The notes under the pieces: generated by a model | Told to the model about the DNA's origin: nothing | The model's database searches: none | The model's input: the letters and a program-made list of their open reading frames with translations, nothing else | Made by a program: the position numbers and the translations under genes | Assembly (NCBI GenBank): GCA_016787525.1 | Contig: JAEUUP010000047.1 | Location: 84,639 to 148,638 of the forward strand | Length of the DNA: 64,000 nt | Direction: 5' to 3' | DNA from: Saprospiraceae bacterium | GTDB taxonomy: Bacteria; Bacteroidota; Bacteroidia; Chitinophagales; Saprospiraceae | Shown: one piece after another, positions 9,001 to 17,643 of the stretch | How positions within the stretch are numbered: position 1 is the first letter of the stretch | Layout of the letters: the number at the start of each line of letters is the position of its first letter

Positions 9001-9107
9001 AAAAGTGTGGAGGATAAAAATAGGGAAAGGCTTGCCCCTTCTTGATGCGAAAAATAGTAAGCGTTTAATCTTTTTCAGTGTGAGTATCAAAAAAATAGCC
9101 TATAAAT

Positions 9108-9140
9108 AAAAAGCCACTCTGATGATTCAGAATGGCTTTT
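9108..9140 (-). terminator. Terminator after icd
   Basis: Hairpin of AAAAGCCA and TGGCTTTT plus six further pairs around a TGAT loop with one C-A mismatch, 22 bases past the icd stop on the reverse strand; A/T tracts flank both sides. Confidence 0.75.
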
Positions 9141-9161
9141 CTATAAAAAAAGTATTAGAAA

Positions 9162-10493
9162 TTACATGTTTTTGATGATTTCGTCACCGAACTCAGAACA
9201 TTTCAATTTTGTTGCACCTTCCATCAAACGCTCGAAGTCGTAAGTGACACGTTTCGTCGTAATTGATTTTTCAATACCTTTCACGATGAGTTCTGCTGCT
9301 TTGTTCCAACCCATGTATTCCAACATCATTACAGCTGAAAGAATAACAGAAGATGGATTCACTACGTCGAGATTCGCATATTTAGGTGCTGTACCGTGAG
9401 TCGCTTCAAATATGGCGTGACCTGTGACGTAGTTGATATTGGCACCTGGAGCGATACCGATACCGCCCACTTGCGCTGCCAAAGCGTCAGAAAGGTAGTC
9501 ACCGTTCAAGTTCAAAGTCGCAATCACGTCGAAGTCCGTAGGGCGAGTCAATACTTGTTGCAAGGCGATGTCTGCTATGGCATCTTTTACCAATATTTTG
9601 CCTTCAGCCAAAGCTGTTTTTTGCGCTTCATCGGCTGCTGCTGTGCCGCTCGCAGCTTTGATGCGATCGTATTGTTGCCAAGTGAAAACTTTGTCTGCAA
9701 ATTCTTTTTCAGCTACAGCATAACCCCAATCACGGAAGCCCCCCTCAGTAAATTTCATGATATTGCCTTTGTGGACAATCGTCAATGATTTGCGATTCTG
9801 TGCAATACAATACTCCAATGAAGAGCGAACAAGGCGTTCAGTACCTGCTTTTGAAACAGGTTTGATACCCAAACCAACCACAACATCGTTTGATGCATCT
9901 TTCAAACGTGCAGCTTTGTTGTAAGACTTCACTTTTGCGGATGTGCCAAAACGGATTTTATCGAATGCTTTAGGGAAGTTCTTTTGCAAGAACTTCAATA
10001 CTTTAGCAGCATCTTCTGAGCCGCCTGAGTATTCGATACCTGCGTAGATGTCCTCTGTATTTTCGCGGAAAATAACCATATCCACCAACTCAGGGTGTTT
10101 TACAGGTGAAGGAACACCTTCGAACCAACGCACAGGGCGCAAACACACATACAAATCGAGGATTTGACGCAATGCCACATTGAGCGAACGAATGCCACCA
10201 CCGACAGGTGTTGTCAATGGCCCTTTGATAGCGATGAGGCAATCACGGATAATATCGAGGGTTTCGTCGGGTAACCAGTTACCTGTCTGATTGAATGCTT
10301 TTTCGCCTGCAAGCACTTCTTGCCACACAATTTTCTTTTTGCCTTTATAAGCCTTTTCAACGGCAGCGTCAATTACACGCACAGAAGCACGCCAGATATC
10401 TGGACCTGTGCCATCGCCTTCGATGAATGGGATGATTGGGTCGTTTGGCACTTTCAACTTGCCGTTTTTAATCGAAACTTTTGAGCCAGTCAT
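9162..10493 (-). CDS. icd: NADP-dependent isocitrate dehydrogenase
   Basis: 443 residues from ATG 10493; longer upstream starts run through promoter-like sequence and are rejected. The enzyme oxidatively decarboxylates isocitrate to 2-oxoglutarate in the TCA cycle. Family landmarks are [13 protein letters not shown] near residues 22-34, the substrate-binding segment RSLNVALRQ (Ser103, Asn105, Arg109, corresponding to Ser113, Asn115 and Arg119 of the E. coli enzyme), [12 protein letters not shown], and [17 protein letters not shown] near the C-terminus. It is close to the E. coli type I length of 416 residues. Monocistronic, with a TATATTTG box 73 bases upstream and a 10-mer copy in the leader at 10542-10551; another copy at 9741 encodes Thr-Glu-Gly. 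Confidence 0.95.
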   Translation of the reverse strand: MTGSKVSIKNGKLKVPNDPIIPFIEGDGTGPDIWRASVRVIDAAVEKAYKGKKKIVWQEVLAGEKAFNQTGNWLPDETLDIIRDCLIAIKGPLTTPVGGGIRSLNVALRQILDLYVCLRPVRWFEGVPSPVKHPELVDMVIFRENTEDIYAGIEYSGGSEDAAKVLKFLQKNFPKAFDKIRFGTSAKVKSYNKAARLKDASNDVVVGLGIKPVSKAGTERLVRSSLEYCIAQNRKSLTIVHKGNIMKFTEGGFRDWGYAVAEKEFADKVFTWQQYDRIKAASGTAAADEAQKTALAEGKILVKDAIADIALQQVLTRPTDFDVIATLNLNGDYLSDALAAQVGGIGIAPGANINYVTGHAIFEATHGTAPKYANLDVVNPSSVILSAVMMLEYMGWNKAAELIVKGIEKSITTKRVTYDFERLMEGATKLKCSEFGDEIIKNM

Positions 10494-10541
10494 GTCGAAT
10501 GATGAGTTTTTTAAGTAGAAATATCGTTTTTTAGAATGAAT

Positions 10542-10551
10542 TACTGAGGGG
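10542..10551. repeat. Intergenic copy of the iterated 10-mer upstream of icd
   Basis: TACTGAGGGG (+ strand) lying between the icd start codon (10493) and its candidate -7 box (10567-10574), so probably in the transcribed leader. One of five intergenic copies. Confidence 0.9.
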
Positions 10552-10566
10552 GTGTAAAAAGCGGCA

Positions 10567-10574
10567 CAAATATA
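10567..10574 (-). promoter_or_regulatory. Candidate -7 promoter box for icd
   Basis: Reverse strand TATATTTG, a match to TAnnTTTG, 73 bases upstream of the icd ATG. No good -33 TTTG seen. Confidence 0.45.
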
Positions 10575-10654
10575 CAAAACTATATGCGTTGACCTTATAA
10601 ATGTTGAAAAATATGCGCTCAAAAGCGGTATTTTATTGCCGTTTTTGATAAAAC

Positions 10655-11407
10655 TTAGTCGGTATAAATGATTTTTCGGAGGAAACGCAAGCCTAAAGTG
10701 ACTTCGATGGTCAAATTGCGAATACTTTGCTCTGGAATCGTACCAATTTGTTCGCCTGTGAAAGGATTGACTGAATTGACGGTTATTGGCGGCTGATAGT
10801 ATTGGCGCGACACATCGGGATGTATATTCAACTCTACAAAGCCGCCAAACAATTCTGAAAAGGGAAACTCATAGCCACCACTCAGTGTCAAGCCATAATT
10901 TATCTTTTTCACAAAGTCTTTTGATGGATAATAGAGCGAATAAAGTAGCGGCAAATTACCTGTATTGTCAGCAAGGTTGGTTTTTACGGTATATTCGCCA
11001 CGTAAACCGACAGCATAATAGGCTCTATCGGAATTCAAAACACCACGACGTTTGACACCTACAATGAGTGCTGCATTGTTGAATACAAATTGCTCAGTGA
11101 AAGCAGGGACTTCGAAGAGCTGATTGGTTTGATAGTTGACCGAAACACCTCGGCGATAGCGGCGTGCATGACCGCGTGTGTGATAACCAACTTGGGCAAA
11201 CAAGACTGAAGTAGGGTCGTCAGGCGCATTTTCGATGTACAATGCGCCATGATATTTGAACAACAAACCATTGTCGTAAGAGCCACCACTATTGAATCGC
11301 TGATTGGCTGCTGTCAGCCCCCCTTTAACGCCAAAAGCATAACTTTGAGCAAAGCTGATTTGTAGAGAAATTAAGATGAAAACAATGATTAAGGCTTTGA
11401 TTTTCAT
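10655..11407 (-). CDS. Outer membrane beta-barrel protein
   Basis: 250 residues with a signal peptide ([21 protein letters not shown]) followed by alternating hydrophobic/polar strands typical of an 8- to 10-stranded barrel: [44 protein letters not shown], and a final [12 protein letters not shown]. It resembles the PorT / outer-membrane-protein beta-barrel families that are numerous in Bacteroidetes, but I cannot assign a specific function. It is 29 bases downstream of the exonuclease gene and probably co-transcribed with it. No copy of the iterated 10-mer. Confidence 0.75.
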   Translation of the reverse strand: MKIKALIIVFILISLQISFAQSYAFGVKGGLTAANQRFNSGGSYDNGLLFKYHGALYIENAPDDPTSVLFAQVGYHTRGHARRYRRGVSVNYQTNQLFEVPAFTEQFVFNNAALIVGVKRRGVLNSDRAYYAVGLRGEYTVKTNLADNTGNLPLLYSLYYPSKDFVKKINYGLTLSGGYEFPFSELFGGFVELNIHPDVSRQYYQPPITVNSVNPFTGEQIGTIPEQSIRNLTIEVTLGLRFLRKIIYTD

Positions 11408-11436
11408 ATTTTTATCACATTTTTTATCTTAAAAAA

Positions 11437-12195
11437 TTACTTGTCTGTTATCACGTCACCATCAACGGTCAATCGCAAAGACATACGTTTGTAGCGCAAC
11501 ATGAGTTGCATGACAGCCACTACGTCTTTTTCACAATAGCGTGCAATGCGCTCAATATCGCCTTCTTCGTAGAAAACCCGCGCCACTTGTGAGCCATCAA
11601 TGTCCTCTTTGGGCGAAGGTATGTCGAACAAAGCCGTTAGGAGTTTGATAGATGTAAAGCTCTTATTGTCGCCAAACTTCCACAACTCCATGGTATCCAA
11701 AAGGTGTTTGGTTTCCCACGGTTTTTTGCCTGTGATGTCGAACATGCGTGGGAACGGAATCTGATGCACCAAGAGGCGGCGGCAGATATAAGGTACATCG
11801 AACTCTTTGATATTGTGTCCGCACAAAAACTGTCTTTCAGGGAAATTGAACGATTTGGTGAGCATATCCACAAAACCCCTCAGTAATTCGCCCTCATCGT
11901 CAGAGGCGTAGGATTTGAGACGTGTTTTCAATTCACCCGTTTCTTTGCTTTTATAAAAAACGCCAACCGAAATGCAGCAGATTTTCCCAAATTCGGCATA
12001 GATGCCAGCACGCTCATAGACAGTAGCTACGTCTTCTTCGGTGATGTCTTCTTTAGGTTTCTTTATTTCTTTTTGTACCGCTTTGGTGTGCCAAAGCTCT
12101 TGCCATTTCTCGTTGAGGTCGCTGTACTGAGGGGTAGCGGGTACAGTTTCAATGTCGAAAAAAAGGATGTCGGTAATATTGATTAAGTCAATCAT
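11437..12195 (-). CDS. DEDDy-type 3'-5' exonuclease (DnaQ/RNase H-like fold)
   Basis: 252 residues. The three exonuclease motifs are visible: FFDIET (Asp14, Glu16), HNIKEFDVPY with the second aspartate, and YCEKDVVAVM with the terminal Tyr and Asp of the DEDDy class. It corresponds to the predicted PolB-like 3'-5' exonuclease family found widely in Bacteroidetes, acting on nucleic acid 3' ends; the physiological substrate is not established. No polymerase domain is attached. Two 10-mer copies, one only nine residues after the first catalytic motif, where it encodes PQY (12125), and one encoding LRG (11876). First gene of a likely two-gene operon with the barrel protein. Confidence 0.85.
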   Translation of the reverse strand: MIDLINITDILFFDIETVPATPQYSDLNEKWQELWHTKAVQKEIKKPKEDITEEDVATVYERAGIYAEFGKICCISVGVFYKSKETGELKTRLKSYASDDEGELLRGFVDMLTKSFNFPERQFLCGHNIKEFDVPYICRRLLVHQIPFPRMFDITGKKPWETKHLLDTMELWKFGDNKSFTSIKLLTALFDIPSPKEDIDGSQVARVFYEEGDIERIARYCEKDVVAVMQLMLRYKRMSLRLTVDGDVITDK

Positions 12196-12607
12196 CGTTG
12201 GCGATATTATGGATTAAAGAAAAAAATCTGCCTGGTCGTTTTTTTATAATTTATTGATAAATAATATTTTAAAGGTTTTTAGAAAAAAAATTTCAAAAAA
12301 AAGTAAAAAATAAATAATAAACCCAAACACTCGGCGTTTGTATAAGCAAATTCTAAACTGAACATGCACGAGGGGACAAACCTACGCTTTCATTCTCATC
12401 TTTGAACAACTTATCAGCAATTTTAATTAGACATTTTTCATAAAAAACGAGTCGAATATCGGTTTAAAACTTTACAATTTCTTAAAAACGTTGAGTGCAT
12501 TGAATTACATTTGTGACTGAAACAATCTTGTAACGTCTTTTTGACGGTTTTCTGAAATACGCAAGTGAAAAACATTTATTCAAAGAACAATTTTAAAACA
12601 AACGGGT
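12196..12607. other. Divergent intergenic region
   Basis: 412 AT-rich bases between the exonuclease (-) and the coiled-coil protein (+). A TACATTTG at 12506-12513 matches the -7 consensus for the + gene, 94 bases before its ATG. A small hairpin (CAAAC at 12324-12328 with GTTTG at 12336-12340) is present. No gene or 10-mer copy seen. Confidence 0.55.
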
Positions 12608-13603
12608 ATGACTTATCAAAATGAAGGCTCTGAATCAAGAGCGAAAAAATTATTGCCTTGGGCAATTGCTGCTATTGTTGCATTAGTAGGTACAAACGTC
12701 GCAACATGGGTTGGTTTGAGCAACAAAAAAAGTGAAACCACCACACTCACTACGGAATTGAAAAAAGAAGAAGAACTTAACGTTCAATTGGAGCAACAAT
12801 ATAAAGATGCTGTGGCTCAATTGGAAGAGATGAAAGGTAAAAACACTGAGTTGAACACACTCATTGACAATCAAAAAGAAGAATTGACGAAACGTAAAAG
12901 TCAAATTGCTGGCATGATTAGCAAAAAAGACTTTAATGCAGTCAAAGCTGAGTTGGCAAAATTCAAAGCTGAAACAGATAACCTTTTGGCTCAAGTAGCT
13001 CAATTGCAAACTGAGAAAAAAGCATTGGGTGAGCAAGTAAATGTGTTGACGACTGAAAAAACAGCGTTACAAACTGACTTGACAAAAGAAAAAGCAGAAA
13101 AAGAGCAAGTTATCACACAGAAAACAGCTGTAGAAGCTGAAAAGTCAAGAGTTGAAGCTGAAAGAGCTGTTTTGGCAAAGAAAACAGAAATGGGTTCTGT
13201 TGTGAAAGTAGCACAATTGTCAATCCAAGGGTTCAAAGTGCGCGAAAGTGGTAAAGAAAAAGAGCGCACACACGCTAAAAACATTGACCGTTTGAAATTC
13301 TGCTTCAAAGCAGTTGACAATCAAGTGGTTGATCCAGGTCGTGAGACGTTCTATCTTCGCATCATTGACCCAACAGGTGTGGCTATTGCAACTCAATCAA
13401 GCGGTGGTGGTGTCTTGAAACTCAGCAACGGCAAAGAAGTTCAGTACACCACTACTAAGGAAATTGATTTCAAAAACCAAGGTGAAGATGTGTGTGCTAT
13501 TTGGGATGCAAAAGGCAATACAAATTTGCCAAAAGGCAAATACACACTTGAAGTGTATAACAAAGGCTATCTCGCTGGTACGAATGCCTTTGAATTGAAA
13601 TAA
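12608..13603 (+). CDS. Membrane-anchored coiled-coil protein with C-terminal beta domain
   Basis: 331 residues. One transmembrane segment (about residues 17-37, LPWAIAAIVALVGTNVATWV) is preceded by a short charged cytoplasmic end. Residues about 40-195 form a long heptad-rich coiled coil with many Lys, Glu, Gln and Leu. Residues about 200-331 are a compact, beta-rich domain (RLKFCFKAVDNQVV, FYLRIIDPTGVAIAT, GKYTLEVYNKGYL) with an immunoglobulin-like look. The topology suggests a periplasmic rod carrying a terminal domain, perhaps an envelope tether. It is a conserved-type Bacteroidetes protein whose function I do not know. Monocistronic with a shared terminator after it. Confidence 0.75.
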   Translation: MTYQNEGSESRAKKLLPWAIAAIVALVGTNVATWVGLSNKKSETTTLTTELKKEEELNVQLEQQYKDAVAQLEEMKGKNTELNTLIDNQKEELTKRKSQIAGMISKKDFNAVKAELAKFKAETDNLLAQVAQLQTEKKALGEQVNVLTTEKTALQTDLTKEKAEKEQVITQKTAVEAEKSRVEAERAVLAKKTEMGSVVKVAQLSIQGFKVRESGKEKERTHAKNIDRLKFCFKAVDNQVVDPGRETFYLRIIDPTGVAIATQSSGGGVLKLSNGKEVQYTTTKEIDFKNQGEDVCAIWDAKGNTNLPKGKYTLEVYNKGYLAGTNAFELK

Positions 13604-13650
13604 CAAATTACTTTTGAGAAAATAATATTTTCAGACTTGTTCATAGGGAT

Positions 13651-13687
13651 AAAGCAGTGGATGATGATTCATTCACTGCTTTTTTTA
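13651..13687. terminator. Terminator between coiled-coil gene and rnhB (convergent)
   Basis: Fourteen-pair stem (13651-13664 with 13669-13682, one G-T pair), four-base loop, then a run of T residues on the + strand; on the reverse strand the A-rich side is shorter. Confidence 0.85.
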
Positions 13688-13694
13688 TGGCTTT

Positions 13695-14300
13695 TTATGC
13701 CAATTTCCATTTAAATGTTTTCCGATGATGTGGAGTGAGACCTAATGCAAATATAGCTTCTCGATGCTGTTGGGTCGGATAACCTTTGTTCTGTTCCCAA
13801 CCATAGTCAGGATACTGAGGGGTCAAGGCGAGCATACAATCGTCCCGATAAGTTTTTGCTAAAACCGAAGCCGCTGCAATGGATGCCACTTTTTGGTCTC
13901 CTTTGATGATGCACTCGTAAGGTATGGTCGAGTCAAAAGGTTTGAAATATTTACCATCCACCAAAAGAATTTCTGGCTGCAAACGCAATTTCTCGACGGC
14001 TCGATTCATGGCGAGATAAGAGGCGTTGGAGATGTTCAACGCATCAATTTCCTCTTCGGTCGCATAAGCTACTGCCCATGCAAGGGCTTGGCTTTCAATG
14101 ACTTCACGCAATTGGTAGCGATTTCTCTTAGACAACAATTTGGAGTCAGTCAGAATATCGTTGTCAAAATTCTTGGGCAATATGACTGCTGCCGCAAATA
14201 CAGGACCTGCTAAACACCCACGTCCTGCTTCGTCTAAGCCAGCTTCAAGAATATCGGCACTCACAAATGGTACAGGTTTGGCGCGTTTACTTGTTTTCAT
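13695..14300 (-). CDS. rnhB: Ribonuclease HII
   Basis: 201 residues, full length for RNase HII. It cleaves RNA in RNA-DNA hybrids and starts ribonucleotide excision from DNA. The catalytic DEAGRG (Asp23, Glu24) is at the N-terminus, with ILLVDGKYF carrying the next aspartate and SIAAASVLAKTYRD the conserved helix. Its ATG overlaps the stop codon of the upstream TPR gene (ATGA, 14297-14300), indicating translational coupling. The 10-mer at 13813 encodes PQY in TPQYPDYGW. Confidence 0.95.
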   Translation of the reverse strand: MKTSKRAKPVPFVSADILEAGLDEAGRGCLAGPVFAAAVILPKNFDNDILTDSKLLSKRNRYQLREVIESQALAWAVAYATEEEIDALNISNASYLAMNRAVEKLRLQPEILLVDGKYFKPFDSTIPYECIIKGDQKVASIAAASVLAKTYRDDCMLALTPQYPDYGWEQNKGYPTQQHREAIFALGLTPHHRKTFKWKLA

Positions 14301-15670
14301 TTCTGTGGTTTGTATTTTTTTATCAAATTTTGAAATCGTGATTGATGCTTAAAATTATCCCACCGTTTGTCGAGGGCGTACAAATCGGCAGTGATGCCCT
14401 CTGTCGGATTGGGATTTTGTAAAGCCCTTTCGAGATAGAGGTAAAAACGCGTTGTATCGCCCGTTAGGGACATGATTTCGGCATATGTGTCAAGTGTATT
14501 TCCATCTTTAGGCTCTGCAAATAGGGCTTTTTTGAGGGTTTCTTCGGCTTCTTTATAGTTTTTTTTGTCCATGTAGTAGTAAGATAGGTTGTTGTAGGCA
14601 AAAGCCGCATTGGGCAATATGTCTATGGCTTTTTGGTATTTTGATAGAATATTGGGCGCATTGAGGTCTATTTTTTGCTCTAAATATGCCCAATTAGCAT
14701 AGAGCCAACCCATTGCTTTTTGCTTGTCGAGAAACAAACTGCCTTTTGGATGTTTATCAATTTGTGCCGCCAACTGTGTGGCACGTTGAGCGATGGGACG
14801 ATATACTGAGGGGGGGCTTTTGGCATTCTCTAATTGCAGAACTTGTGACATCAAGATGTTTACTTTTTGCACATCAGTAGCTAAATCTTGCGGAAAACTT
14901 TTTTGCAAATTTTCAATAACCGCTAGTGCACCCTCAAAATCTTGTTGTGCCAATTTCAGATTGGACATACTAATACCCCATTGTATGCGCTCGTAAGCAT
15001 AAGCAGGGTTTTGGGTATTATTATTCAATTTGAAATTAATTTCATCCAATAGTGTTTGGGCTGCTTCAAAATCTTGTTTATTCAAGTAGTAATAAACCAA
15101 AAACTGTGGATTGGTTTGCCGAATCAGAAACAAAGCGGCCCCGTGAATCAGACTATCCAAATCGCTCTGACTGTGCATATTTAAAGTAGAAGTCGTTTTA
15201 TCGGATAGGTGCAATGCCAGATTAAGCGCATTGTCGTCGCGAGTGATATGTCCTTTTATTATTTTATCTGTTTTCCCCAAAGCTACTTTTCCCAATTTGA
15301 ACAGAGATTCTAAATCAAAATATCCTGCACGACTACTGGAGCTGAATGATAAAGCAGGTTGAGCGACAATTTTGCGATAAGCCTCTGGGCTTTGTTCGTC
15401 GAAGTAGTTTTTGGATAAAATCGCATTCATTTCCAGTATAATTTTATCCACAATGACCTCACCTGCGTAACCCCGCTCGACCAAACTGGGTGGCACACTG
15501 AATGGCTCAAATGTATAGGAGTCGTTGCGATAAGCTTTCCGAAAAGCCCAGAGTATCCAAACTATCAGCAGTATAATAAAAATACGACCTGCCAAGCGCA
15601 AGACGCGGTCTGTGTTTTTCACTCCTTTCATAAAGTTGGAGTCTTTCGGCGGTTTCGTATCTGATTTCAT
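14297..15670 (-). CDS. Membrane-anchored TPR protein, coupled to rnhB
   Basis: 457 residues from ATG 15670; an in-frame ATG at 15712 would add 14 residues that cross the candidate -7 box at 15700-15707, so it is rejected. One transmembrane segment at about residues 26-44 (LAGRIFIILLIVWILWAF) places the rest in the periplasm or cytoplasm. The C-terminal two thirds consist of TPR-like helix pairs, the clearest being AAFAYNNLSYYYMDKKNYKE and AEETLKKALFAEPKDGN. It lacks enzymatic motifs. It shares an operon and a four-base overlap with rnhB, a position that may simply reflect co-transcription. The 10-mer at 14804 encodes Pro-Ser-Val with a G run of seven. Function unknown. Confidence 0.75.
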   Translation of the reverse strand: MKSDTKPPKDSNFMKGVKNTDRVLRLAGRIFIILLIVWILWAFRKAYRNDSYTFEPFSVPPSLVERGYAGEVIVDKIILEMNAILSKNYFDEQSPEAYRKIVAQPALSFSSSSRAGYFDLESLFKLGKVALGKTDKIIKGHITRDDNALNLALHLSDKTTSTLNMHSQSDLDSLIHGAALFLIRQTNPQFLVYYYLNKQDFEAAQTLLDEINFKLNNNTQNPAYAYERIQWGISMSNLKLAQQDFEGALAVIENLQKSFPQDLATDVQKVNILMSQVLQLENAKSPPSVYRPIAQRATQLAAQIDKHPKGSLFLDKQKAMGWLYANWAYLEQKIDLNAPNILSKYQKAIDILPNAAFAYNNLSYYYMDKKNYKEAEETLKKALFAEPKDGNTLDTYAEIMSLTGDTTRFYLYLERALQNPNPTEGITADLYALDKRWDNFKHQSRFQNLIKKYKPQK

Positions 15671-15699
15671 CGTTTTTGGTACACTATTGAAAAAGAAGA

Positions 15700-15707
15700 C
15701 AAATATA
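15700..15707 (-). promoter_or_regulatory. Candidate -7 promoter box for the TPR-rnhB operon
   Basis: Reverse strand TATATTTG, matching TAnnTTTG, 29 bases upstream of the ATG at 15670. Confidence 0.45.
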
Positions 15708-15851
15708 AACATTCCGAGTTTTTACTAAGAGGGCGTTTTCTACTTCATAAAGAGTTTTCTATAAAACACTTTGATAACGACATAGACAAATGCTAAGAAT
15801 AGACACAACATTGATCATGCTTTCAGCTTGATGCAACATCGCAAGCTCCTC

Positions 15852-15900
15852 GTTCTGAAAAATTATTCCGAAGCACGCATTTTGAGCGAAGTGTAAAACT
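15852..15900. repeat. Probable remnant of the palindromic repeat family (element C)
   Basis: The segment TCTGAAAAATTATTCCGAAG, then GCACGCATTTTGAGCG, closely parallels the right part of element B (8923-8965, TCTGAAAAAATTC then GCACGCATTTCGAGCG), but lacks clear terminal repeats. A shorter echo (ATCTGAAAAATTACCGAAG) occurs at 26491-26509. Confidence 0.45.
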
Positions 15901-15958
15901 TTCATCTGAAAACAAATATCATTCGTAAACCGCATAATATATTTACAGCTTGAAATTT

Positions 15959-15968
15959 TACTGAGGGG
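15959..15968 (+). promoter_or_regulatory. Copy of the iterated 10-mer abutting a start codon
   Basis: TACTGAGGGG ends one base before the ATG at 15970. Its GAGGGG could pair with the anti-Shine-Dalgarno but is too close for a normal ribosome binding site, so its position may be neutral or may dampen initiation. Confidence 0.6.
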
Positions 15969-15969
15969 T

Positions 15970-16596
15970 ATGACAAAAAAAGAAATTCAACACACACTAC
16001 TTGGCATTTTACTACTTGCAGCTTTGTCGGAGTCAACTTGGCTCTACGAAATGAAGGTTAGGTTCGATTGGGTGAGCCTTATTTGGTTGAAAAAAGACTT
16101 ATATTCAGCATGGTTTGTTTGTATATGTGCCGCAACTGCTTATTTATTGCCCTTCTTGGTCAAGTATCGCCGTATTGACAGCAAAGTGGTTTTGACATGG
16201 TTAACATTTATCTGTCTTAATATTTCAGCCTATTATATGGGCGATGCGGTCTTGAAAAACTTATTTTCTCCTGTGATTGAGTTTTTGACCTTTACTGACA
16301 GTCTAAAATTTAGGCTTTTGGGTGTTTTTGCTGTTTGTTTGTTTGCTTTTGGTTATCATTTTATCACCTATCATTTGATTATGGAAGTACGCAAACAGCA
16401 AGCAGTGTTATTTTTTGCCTCAGCTTTTTTGATGTTTTTGTTGGGTAACCTCACTGTTTTGGTCATTGTGGGTTTTGGTAAAGGCAATTCTTTAGCCGAT
16501 GCGGTTAAGATGGGTTATCCGCAATTTTGGATTTGCCTTTTGTTGGGTGTTTCGGGTATTTTGACCAATTTGTACTTTGTTGATGAAACAGAATAG
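15970..16596 (+). CDS. Integral membrane protein of unknown function
   Basis: 208 residues with about six hydrophobic segments (for example SAWFVCICAATAYLLPFLV, VVLTWLTFICLNISAYYMG, LLGVFAVCLFAFGYHFI, AVLFFASAFLMFLLGNLTVLVIV, FWICLLLGVSGILTNLYFV). No signal peptide is needed and no enzymatic motif is evident. I do not recognise the family. It converges on xerD with only nine bases between them, so the two genes have no room for a separate terminator. A 10-mer copy touches its start codon. Confidence 0.65.
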   Translation: MTKKEIQHTLLGILLLAALSESTWLYEMKVRFDWVSLIWLKKDLYSAWFVCICAATAYLLPFLVKYRRIDSKVVLTWLTFICLNISAYYMGDAVLKNLFSPVIEFLTFTDSLKFRLLGVFAVCLFAFGYHFITYHLIMEVRKQQAVLFFASAFLMFLLGNLTVLVIVGFGKGNSLADAVKMGYPQFWICLLLGVSGILTNLYFVDETE

Positions 16597-16605
16597 TTTT
16601 CTAAA

Positions 16606-17541
16606 CTACAAAAAAGCCGAATCATCTGCCTTTTTGCGTTTGTTACGTGGATGAAACATGATGATGGTTTCGCGCAAATATTCTGTATCGAGGTGTGTAT
16701 AAACCTCTGTCGTCGTAATGCTTTCATGTCCCATTAAGTCTTGCACGACTTTCAAATCTGCGCCGCCTTCAATCAGATGCGTCGCAAATGAATGGCGAAA
16801 AGTATGAGGGCTAACGTTTTTCTCGATGCCTGCCAATTCGCACAATTCTTTGATAATCAAGAAAATCCAAATTCTACTGAGGGGTTTGCCACGTGAATTG
16901 ATGAAGACAAAGTCTTCATTGCCAGCCAATATTTTTTTCAACTGCTTGCGCTCATGGTCGAGGTAAAATTGAACATGTTTCATCGCATCTGCTCCAATGG
17001 GCACAAGACGCTCTTTGTCTCCTTTACCTATGACGGTGATATAGCCTTCGTGAAAGTATAAATTGGAGCGTTTGAGGTTGACCAACTCCGATACACGCAA
17101 TCCGCAAGCATACAATACCTCTAAAATAGCACGATTGCGTTGCCCATTGGGTTGCGATAGGTCAATTGCAGCAAAAATCCTATCCACTTCTTCTACTGTC
17201 AACACATCTGGAATGCGTTTTGCTAATTTGGGGGCTTCGATGAGGTCAGTCGGTGCGACATCAATCGCATCTTCAAGCAACAAATATTTATAAAATGTCT
17301 TTATGCCCGACAAAGTACGAGCTTGCGAGCTGGCTTCTAAACCCATATCCAACAGATAGGTCATCAAATCGCTGATGACTTGGGGTGGCACTTCGGTGGG
17401 TTTGTAATTTAGGTTTTTTAACGCCAAATACTGTTGCAATTTTGCGACATCTCGAATGTAGGCATCGAGAGAGTTGGCAGACAATGAGCGTTCGAGCATT
17501 AAATAGGCGCGAAAGCCGTCGAGAGCAATTTTCCAATCCAT
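16606..17541 (-). CDS. xerD: Tyrosine recombinase XerD/XerC
   Basis: 311 residues, the usual length for Xer recombinases, which resolve chromosome dimers at dif during division. An N-terminal SAM-like core-binding domain (LERSLSANSLDAYIRDVAKL) precedes the catalytic domain with Arg in CGLRVSELVNL, Lys in GKGDKERLVP, HTFRHSFATHLIEGG (His and Arg), LMGHES and the nucleophile Tyr in TEVYTHLD. No integrase-type extension or att site is seen next to it, so it is the housekeeping enzyme rather than a mobile-element integrase. XerC and XerD cannot be separated with certainty by eye. The 10-mer at 16875 encodes Pro-Leu-Ser. Confidence 0.93.
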   Translation of the reverse strand: MDWKIALDGFRAYLMLERSLSANSLDAYIRDVAKLQQYLALKNLNYKPTEVPPQVISDLMTYLLDMGLEASSQARTLSGIKTFYKYLLLEDAIDVAPTDLIEAPKLAKRIPDVLTVEEVDRIFAAIDLSQPNGQRNRAILEVLYACGLRVSELVNLKRSNLYFHEGYITVIGKGDKERLVPIGADAMKHVQFYLDHERKQLKKILAGNEDFVFINSRGKPLSRIWIFLIIKELCELAGIEKNVSPHTFRHSFATHLIEGGADLKVVQDLMGHESITTTEVYTHLDTEYLRETIIMFHPRNKRKKADDSAFL

Positions 17542-17643
17542 GGGGCGAAGTTACAAAACAGAAGCATATCGTTTTCAAAAAGGTATTGGCGAAAAAAACA
17601 AGGTTTTATGCTTACACCTAATGCTGAAACAGTAAAAGTGTGA

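Noticed and set aside
8899..9090. Small gene on the reverse strand in the transporter-icd gap
   Set aside because: It spans element B and its palindrome, with no family resemblance or promoter.
9396..9788. 130-residue + strand reading frame inside icd
   Set aside because: Antisense to a highly conserved enzyme; composition and lack of motifs mark it as a shadow.
16606..17541. xerD as integrase of a genomic island
   Set aside because: Flanked by ordinary genes with no att repeats or cargo; sequence is of the chromosomal dimer-resolution type.
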